Shown: in pieces, positions 57,630 to 64,000 of the stretch
How positions within the stretch are numbered: position 1 is the first letter of the stretch
Layout of the letters: each line of letters starts with the position of its first letter
From: Heterocephalus glaber
Taxonomy: Eukaryota; Chordata; Mammalia; Rodentia; Bathyergidae
Direction of reading: 5' to 3'
Assembly: GCF_000247695.1 (NCBI RefSeq)
Contig: NW_004624801.1
Location: 5,517,933 to 5,581,932, forward strand
Length of the DNA: 64,000 bases
Notes under the pieces: model-generated
What the model saw: the letters and a program-made list of their open reading frames with translations, nothing else
Told to the model about the DNA's origin: nothing
Databases searched by the model: none
Made by a program: the position numbers and the translations under genes

Positions 57630-59735
57630 GAGGGCCTGGGATGTAGCTCAGTGGTGCCGCCACCTGTCTAGCAAGCGCAAGGTCCCAAGTTCTATCCCCA
57701 GTACCAAAAAAAAAAAAAGAAAAGAAAAGAATAGGGGGAAAAACCTGAAAAGGCAGGTTTAAGAAGATTGTGAATGTGTCTTATGCTCAGCCATCCCTTT
57801 CTAGTCCTACAGCAAGGCTGGAAAGACTTGTCATTCAGACTTACCCCTTGACCTGTGTGCTTTGCTGTTCCTCCTTCAGTCATTTGAATTTCAAGTCTTA
57901 CTGTGCAAAGAAGTTTTCATGTAATAATTTCTGTTCCTGTTAGGCAGGCCTCAAAAGTCAGAACACAAAATCCAGCCCTCTAAGTGACTAGATTTAGTTC
58001 TTTTGGGGGGGGGGGTGATCAGAGGGTTTAGACAGAGCCTACCAGTTTAGATGTCTTCTAGTCCCTGTGGATGCCAGAGGTCACCGTGGAGAGTCCCCAT
58101 GGCCATCCCCAGTGACTGGAAGCAGTCCCCAGCATGAGGCTCCAATGGTTCTCCTGGACCTGATGTCCTCCTGCCTGAGTTTACATCACAAAGTTCAAGG
58201 TAGAAGCTTGTACGTCAAATCCAGAACTTTTCTGGCACATTTAAATTTTAATTAACTTTATTGATTATTTTAAAGATTAAAATTCTTGTTGTTGTTGTTA
58301 TTTTTGTTTTTTTGGGTTTTTTTTGTTTTTTGTGGTGCCAGGGATCGAACTCAGGACTTTGGGCTTGTGAGGCAGGCATGGTGCCACTGAGCTAAATCCC
58401 CAGCCCTTGTTGTTTTTTTGTTTTTTGGTAATGGGGATCAAACTCGGGTCCTTGCGCTTACGCAGCAGGGCAGGCCTCGAGACCACTGAGCTAAATCCCT
58501 GGCTCTAGATTAAATGTGAATATTTTTTGTTTTTGTTTTTGTTTTTTTGGTACCTCGGGTCCTTCTGCTTTCGAGGCAGGGGGTGGAACCACTGAGCTAA
58601 ATCCCCAGCCCTGTTGTTGTTTTTGTACCAGGGATCAAACTCAGGACCTTGCATTTGTGAGGCAGGCACCAGAACCACTGAGCTAAATCCCCAGCCCTTG
58701 TTGGTTTTTAAAGACAGTCTCGTGATGTATTTCAGGGTGGCCTTGAACTCACTGTGTAGCCCAAGCTGGCCTTGAACTTGCAGTGATTCTCCTGTCTAGC
58801 TTCCCAAGTATTAGGATTACAGGTGGGCGCCACCAGGCCCAGCTAAAGATTAAAATCATTAACCCTTAATTTGACTTTCTGCCTTAAATATATAAAGTTT
58901 CTAACAATATGACATGTTATTAGAGATCTTAGCAAATAAGTTGCTGTGGTAGCTTTTTTCCACCAGGTGGCATTTTCCTTTATACTTTTGTCTGTCCTTC
59001 CCCCTCCACCCTGCTCCCTCAGTATTGGGGATTAAGCCTAGGTAGGCCTTGCACATGCTGGCTAAGCACTGTACCACTGAGTTACATCCATGCCCTTTTT
59101 AACTTTATTTTGAGATAGGGTCTCAGTAGATTGCCTAGGTTGGCTTTGAACTCATAATCCTCCCACGTTTTGGCTGGGATTACAGGCAGGTGCCACTGTA
59201 CCCAGCTTTCATTTAATTATAGTGATGGAGGGGGGTTGGGAGGTTAAGACAAGGTCTCAATGTGTACTTCAGGCTGGCCTAAAACTCACAGCAGTCCTCC
59301 TGCCTCAGCCTCCCAAGTGCTGGAATTGCAGGCATGTGTATTTACCCAGTTATAAATTGGGGATCCCAAAGAGCCTTTGTTCATGTTGGTTTTTTCTACT
59401 GATGTTTACTATCTTAGAAGTTAAAACTGAGAAAAATTTCAATTATATACATTCAGGGGCCGGGGATTTAGCTCAGTGGTTCCGGCACCTGCCTCGCAAG
59501 TGCAAGGTCCTGAGTTCAATCCCCGGTACAAAAAAAAAAAATTATATATATTCATTTCTGGTTTTTTTTGTTTTTTTGAGACAGAGTCTCACTATGTAGT
59601 TCAGGCTGGCCTTAAACTCACTGTATCCCAGGCTGGCCTCAAACTCACAGTGACCTTCCTGCCTCAGCTTCCCAAGTGCTGGGCTTACAGGTGGGCACCA
59701 CCACCCCTGGAAAAATTATATATACTTATTTTAAA
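57630..59735. repeat. SINEs including four reverse ID copies in a row
   Basis: Forward ID at 57630-57705. Four reverse ID copies at 58337-58410, 58425-58505, 58545-58612 and 58622-58698, then a reverse B1 at 58705-58845. Reverse ID-B1 at 59010-59210, reverse B1 at 59245-59345, forward ID at 59457-59530, reverse B1 at 59570-59705. Confidence 0.8.
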
Positions 59736-59944
59736 ATAAAAGTCAATCCATTACGTATTAACATACATAACATTTTTCTGAAAAATAACTATTTCCAAAA
59801 CAAAAAAGGATGTTAGTATAGAATGGCGTTGTTTTATCCTTTACAACTCTCTTTAATGTGCCACTTAACAGAAGACAGCTAGATCCACATAACAGTGTCT
59901 GGATTCAGTCTGTTACCCTATGTTTTTTGTTAAGTTTTTTGTTT

Positions 59945-62900
59945 TGGTTTTGGCCGTACTGGGAAGAACTGTGTTAGACAGTCTTCTACCACTGAGCTAC
60001 ACCCCCAGCACTTCTTATTTTTTGAGACTGGCTCTCGCTAAGATGCCAAGACTGGCCTCAATTTTGTCCCTTCTGCCTCAGCCCCCAAGTAGTTGGGATT
60101 ATAGACATGCACCACCACATCCAGCTTGGTCAAAGTATTTGAGGAAAATCTGGCTTTACACAGGTAGTTGAAGGGGGGAAAGTAACTGTAGTTATTCTTT
60201 GATACATCATCAAAACTCAACAAGAGGTAGTTTCCCAAAGGTTAGTTGCAATGTGGAAGGTGAAACCCTACTCAGTGAACTTTTTGTATTAAACTATAAG
60301 TCTGCCTTACACTTCCGATGGGTCTTTTACCTGCTGGTGATTTTATATTATCAGGCACTGATGATTTGAACAATGTTGGTTTCCTGAGTAAAGCAAATTT
60401 CCTAAATATTGATACATTTGGTCTTATAGTATCCAAAAAGTTGTATTTGCTAGTGACATCACTGTTCTTAGACAAGCTATTAAGTATTAAAAAGCAGTCA
60501 GGGTTACAGTAGGGAGTACATTTTCCAAGGTCCTAGTAATTTTTCCTTGGAAGCTTTAAACTTTATTGCCACTAACCACCACCAGAGTTTTCCTTGGAGT
60601 GGTGCACTTCATTCTTGTCAAGTGCTTTTTTTTTTTTTTTGTACCGGGGATTGAACTTGGGACCTTGTGCTTTCGAGGCAGGCAGCGGCACCACTGAGCT
60701 AAACCCCCAGCCTCCTTCATTTTTGAGAAAATGTCTCTGCCAAATACACAAGTTCAAATAACAAGGTTGTCAGTCATTTGTTCCTTACCAGGTGTGGTGA
60801 TACTCTCCTGTAATCTCAGCACTCTGGCAGGGTGAGGCAGGAGGATTTAAAATTTGAGCCTAGCCTGGGCAATTTGGTGACCTAGTGAGACACTTGTCTC
60901 AAAACAAAAAATGGCTGGGGATATAGCTCAGTGTGAAGGCCCTAGGCTCAATCACAAGTAACACACACATACAGAAGGTGTCCCAAGGGGCTAGGGACAT
61001 GGCCCAGTGCAAAGCCACTGGGTTCAGTCCCCATCATGGGGAGTGGGAAGGTGTTCCTTGAGGAACAACAGCTAGTTTAGCTTGTAAGTCAGACAGTCAT
61101 GTAGTAATCCTTTTCCTTAAGGCTTCCATCTTACTTTGGTATGAAACAGAAGTATTCGTGCACACCTTTCATGTCATCATACCTAACATTAAAGAGATTT
61201 GTACTCAAGGGTCAAGATTGAATAAACAATCATTTTAACTGCTTTGCCAAAGGTGTTCTTAAATGAAATTGGCTGCTTTGGGCCAGGGATTTAGCTCAGT
61301 GGTTTCGCCACCTGCTGCACAAACGCAAAGATCTGAGTTCGATCCCCGGTACCCAAAAAAAAAAAAAAAACAAACAAACTGGCTGCTTTGTTTTGTTTGT
61401 AACCACATCATGTAAGGAAAAGACAAAGGAGCCAGAGGAGATAGGGCTTGGAAAGAGCTGGCGGTGACATTCTGATATTTGAAGGTTTGGAAGGGAAAGG
61501 GGGTGGCTCCCAGGTCCAGAACATGACGCAGTGCACAGAATTACATGGTATGCCTTCACATTATAAAGAGCTTCTTTTCATGTCTGGGCCAAAAGTGAGT
61601 TGAGCTGCAAGTCCCCTAGAAATTTATAGGCTGTGCATGGTGATACACACTCGTAATCCCAGCACTCCAGAGGCTGAACCAGGAGGATCATGAGTTAGTT
61701 CAAGGGCAGCCTGGACTACATTGCCTGGACTGTCTCAGGGAATCAGTTTCTTTTTTTTTTCTTTGGTACCAGGGATTGAACTCAGGACCTTGCGCTTGCA
61801 AGGCAGGCGCCAGAACCACTGAGCTAAATCCCCAGCCCGAGGACTGTCTCAGAAAACACAAAGTAGGAAAGAAATTTGGGGATGAGGTTGGACTAAACCC
61901 CTAAGGAGTTCCCTAGGAGCCTCCTGGGAAAGAACTTGGGTATTCCGAAGAAGCTGAATTGAGTACTCCTGAACATTATTATCTGCTGACTTATAAAAGT
62001 GCCAAGACTATGGAAATTGGCCTAATTTTTATCCCTCTAATGTTTGGAGTTATGGATCATTGCAAGGTCCCCCATTTGGGAGTTTGAAGAAAAGATGGTA
62101 ACTCCAGGGCCAAGGATTTAGCTCAGTGGTTCCACTGCCTGCCTTGCAAGCACAAGGTCCCAGGTTCTATCTCTGGTATCAAAAAAAAAAAAAAAAAAAA
62201 AAAAGTAACTCCAGACCCACTTGTGTAGGGAGCTTTAGGTCTTGTCCATCAGCCGGGGTGCCAGAGACTAGACTCTGCGGGGGCTCAATTTGCTGTAAAC
62301 CGAAGAAGAGGTCAGAGGGGTGGCAGCTAAGTATCTACAGGAAGCTGAAGGCTTTGGCACTTTCATTCCATCACTTTTTCTCTAACTTCAAGTTTCTGGT
62401 CTTCCCTCCTGAGGAAGCACCCTGTCCCTTGTATGCTCTGATTCCTCAACAGAAGGTGGCGCTGCTGTCCTAGAAAAAGTCAGACTAGTAGTAGCAGTCT
62501 TGCGGCTCTTGTCTACAGGGAAGGGGCTCCTGGTGGATCAAGTGTTTCCTCCATTTGTTTTCCCTTGCCATATGAGTGTCCCTCTTTGCCACTCTCCTCT
62601 GTCCATGTTTTACCTTGGTTGCCCTGGAACATTTTCCCTTGTTTATTTTTTTCTCCACTCCTACAGTTCCTGTGGATGGAGGTATTTCCACTCACTGACT
62701 GTCCCTGACACACCCTTCCTTTGAAAACAACCATAAGGATTGATGACTTGGAGCAAGAAGGATGGAGCAGCTTTGTTGCCAGCTGGCTGGATGGGACTGG
62801 GATTGCCGGCTCCCTGAGGTCTCGTGGTCCAGGCTCTGATCTAGGAAAAGAATCCTCCTGGCCCAAGGAGCAAGCATCTGTAAAAACAAAAGAGGGGGTC

Positions 62901-64000
62901 AAGGAGGTAACATAGTTGGGGAATAATTGTTCTGGCTTTTTTTTAAAGGCATCCATGACCCCAGTTAAAGTAAAGAAAGCATTTTTAAAATTCTTGGAGA
63001 ACAGGCACAGTGGCTCACACCCGTGATCCCAGCTGCTGAAGAGGCTGAGGCAGGAGGATCAAAAGTTTGAGCCCAGCCCAATTTAGCAAGACCCTGTCTC
63101 AAAATTTTTAAAAATAGGGAGGGCTAAGGATGTAGCCCTGTGGAAGAGCAATTGGCTTCCCTGCATGAAGCCCTGGGTTCAATCCCCCCTACTTTGGAGC
63201 AGGGGATTCTTACAGGCCAAAAGGACTACAGAAATGTGGAGTTTACAACTTCAAGCCTGGCTAGCTGTGGACAGAAGACTTGGGTGGCACCTTGGCTTGG
63301 CTTCTACCTACATAACCTGCAGTCCACTCCACCCTGTGTGTGAAGTCAGGGTTGGGATACCTCCTTTGCAGGGTAGCTGAGTCAGCGATGTGAGATAATG
63401 TATGTGAAAGTGCTTCTCAGGGAGAAATGAACTAGTGAGCAGTGAGTGGCCTTTTCAGCATAGCTGTGTCTAATTATATGCCCTCATCTTGCAGGTCAGA
63501 AGTTGCCTCATTTTCTCAGCATACCACCAGTAGTATCTCAGTAGTTTTTCTTGTCTTTTTTTTTTTTTGGTACTGGGGATAGAACTCGGGTCCTTGTGCT
63601 TGTGCAGCAGGTGGCGAAACCACTGAGCTAAATCCCTGGCCCTTCTCAGTAGTTTTTCACAGAGTCCCTATGCCAGAGAAATACCTAACAATCCTGTTTT
63701 GTAGGTAATTAGCTCCAAACAATAATCATTACTAGCCTAACAATTCAGTCACTTCTTGAAAAAATACATGTATTAGTGTGGTATCTGATAGATGTTATAT
63801 AATGCTGTACTTCCTGTGAAATTTTTTTATATTGTGTATCACCTTTGTGAAATTTCCTGTGGTGCCCTGAGGTGCCTTGTTGCACAGTTTGAGAACTGCA
63901 GTGGTAGATGACCTTGAGGTTGGGCCAGGGTGTGGTTTAAGTCCTCACATACCCTCTCCTGAGGCCCAGCTCTGCCAAGTGATTAGTTTTCTGCCTCAGG
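59945..64000. repeat. SAP30BP intron 3, last part: SINEs and no exon seen
   Basis: Reverse ID-B1 at 59945-60125; reverse ID at 60641-60712; forward B1-ID at 60785-60960 and ID remnant at 60993-61040; forward ID at 61281-61352; forward B1 at 61630-61740 with a reverse ID at 61750-61838; forward ID at 62107-62180 with a 24-base A run; forward B1-ID at 63002-63190; reverse ID at 63560-63642. Bases 62200-63000 and 63650-64000 hold no recognisable gene. Confidence 0.7.

Overview
The window is nuclear DNA from a mammal, almost certainly a non-murid rodent. Genes are split into many short exons with GT-AG introns. Introns are packed with tRNA-derived ID-type SINEs (core 'ggatttagctcagtggtt', ending 'ggtaccaaaa'), B1 elements with a 29-bp internal duplication, and B1-ID dimers. 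Old MIR and L2 copies are also present. Active ID plus B1-ID dimers point to a squirrel, beaver or guinea-pig-type rodent rather than mouse or rat. The exact species is not resolvable from the sequence alone.

Layout: (1) 1-12069, + strand: the 3' part of an unconventional myosin XV gene, MYO15B. From 917 on, 33 exons give one uninterrupted frame of 1,267 codons (proline-rich linker, FERM-like block, SH3, MyTH4, FERM). (2) 13060-49696, - strand: the complete coding region of the DNA helicase RECQL5, 19 coding exons summing to 2,970 bases (989 residues). It is tail to tail with MYO15B; the two poly(A) signals are about 50 bases apart. (3) Nested on the + strand inside the 20-kb RECQL5 intron 16992-37462 are two micropeptide genes, SMIM5 (25206-25982) and SMIM6/endoregulin (33924-34103). 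(4) 50341-50526: a CpG-rich bidirectional promoter shared by RECQL5 and SAP30BP. (5) 50527-64000, + strand: the first three coding exons of SAP30BP and a long, SINE-filled third intron that runs off the window. The order MYO15B-RECQL5(SMIM5, SMIM6)-SAP30BP matches the human 17q25 order as I know it.

Other content: a processed pseudogene with the SCN8A (Nav1.6) 5' end but an unfamiliar 3' end (42061-43154); a 323-base assembly gap in a GAAA microsatellite; several local duplications and one unusual inverted arrangement of SINEs; and a SINE-free stretch of about 15 kb (9.2-24.2 kb) that contrasts sharply with the SINE-dense second half.

The most interesting observation is that the membrane segments of SMIM5 and SMIM6 align closely, suggesting a tandem pair of related micropeptides nested in one antisense intron. 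SMIM6 (endoregulin) is a known SERCA regulator; a similar role for SMIM5 would be a new inference. Two GC-AG introns and a candidate alternative terminal exon in MYO15B are also noted.
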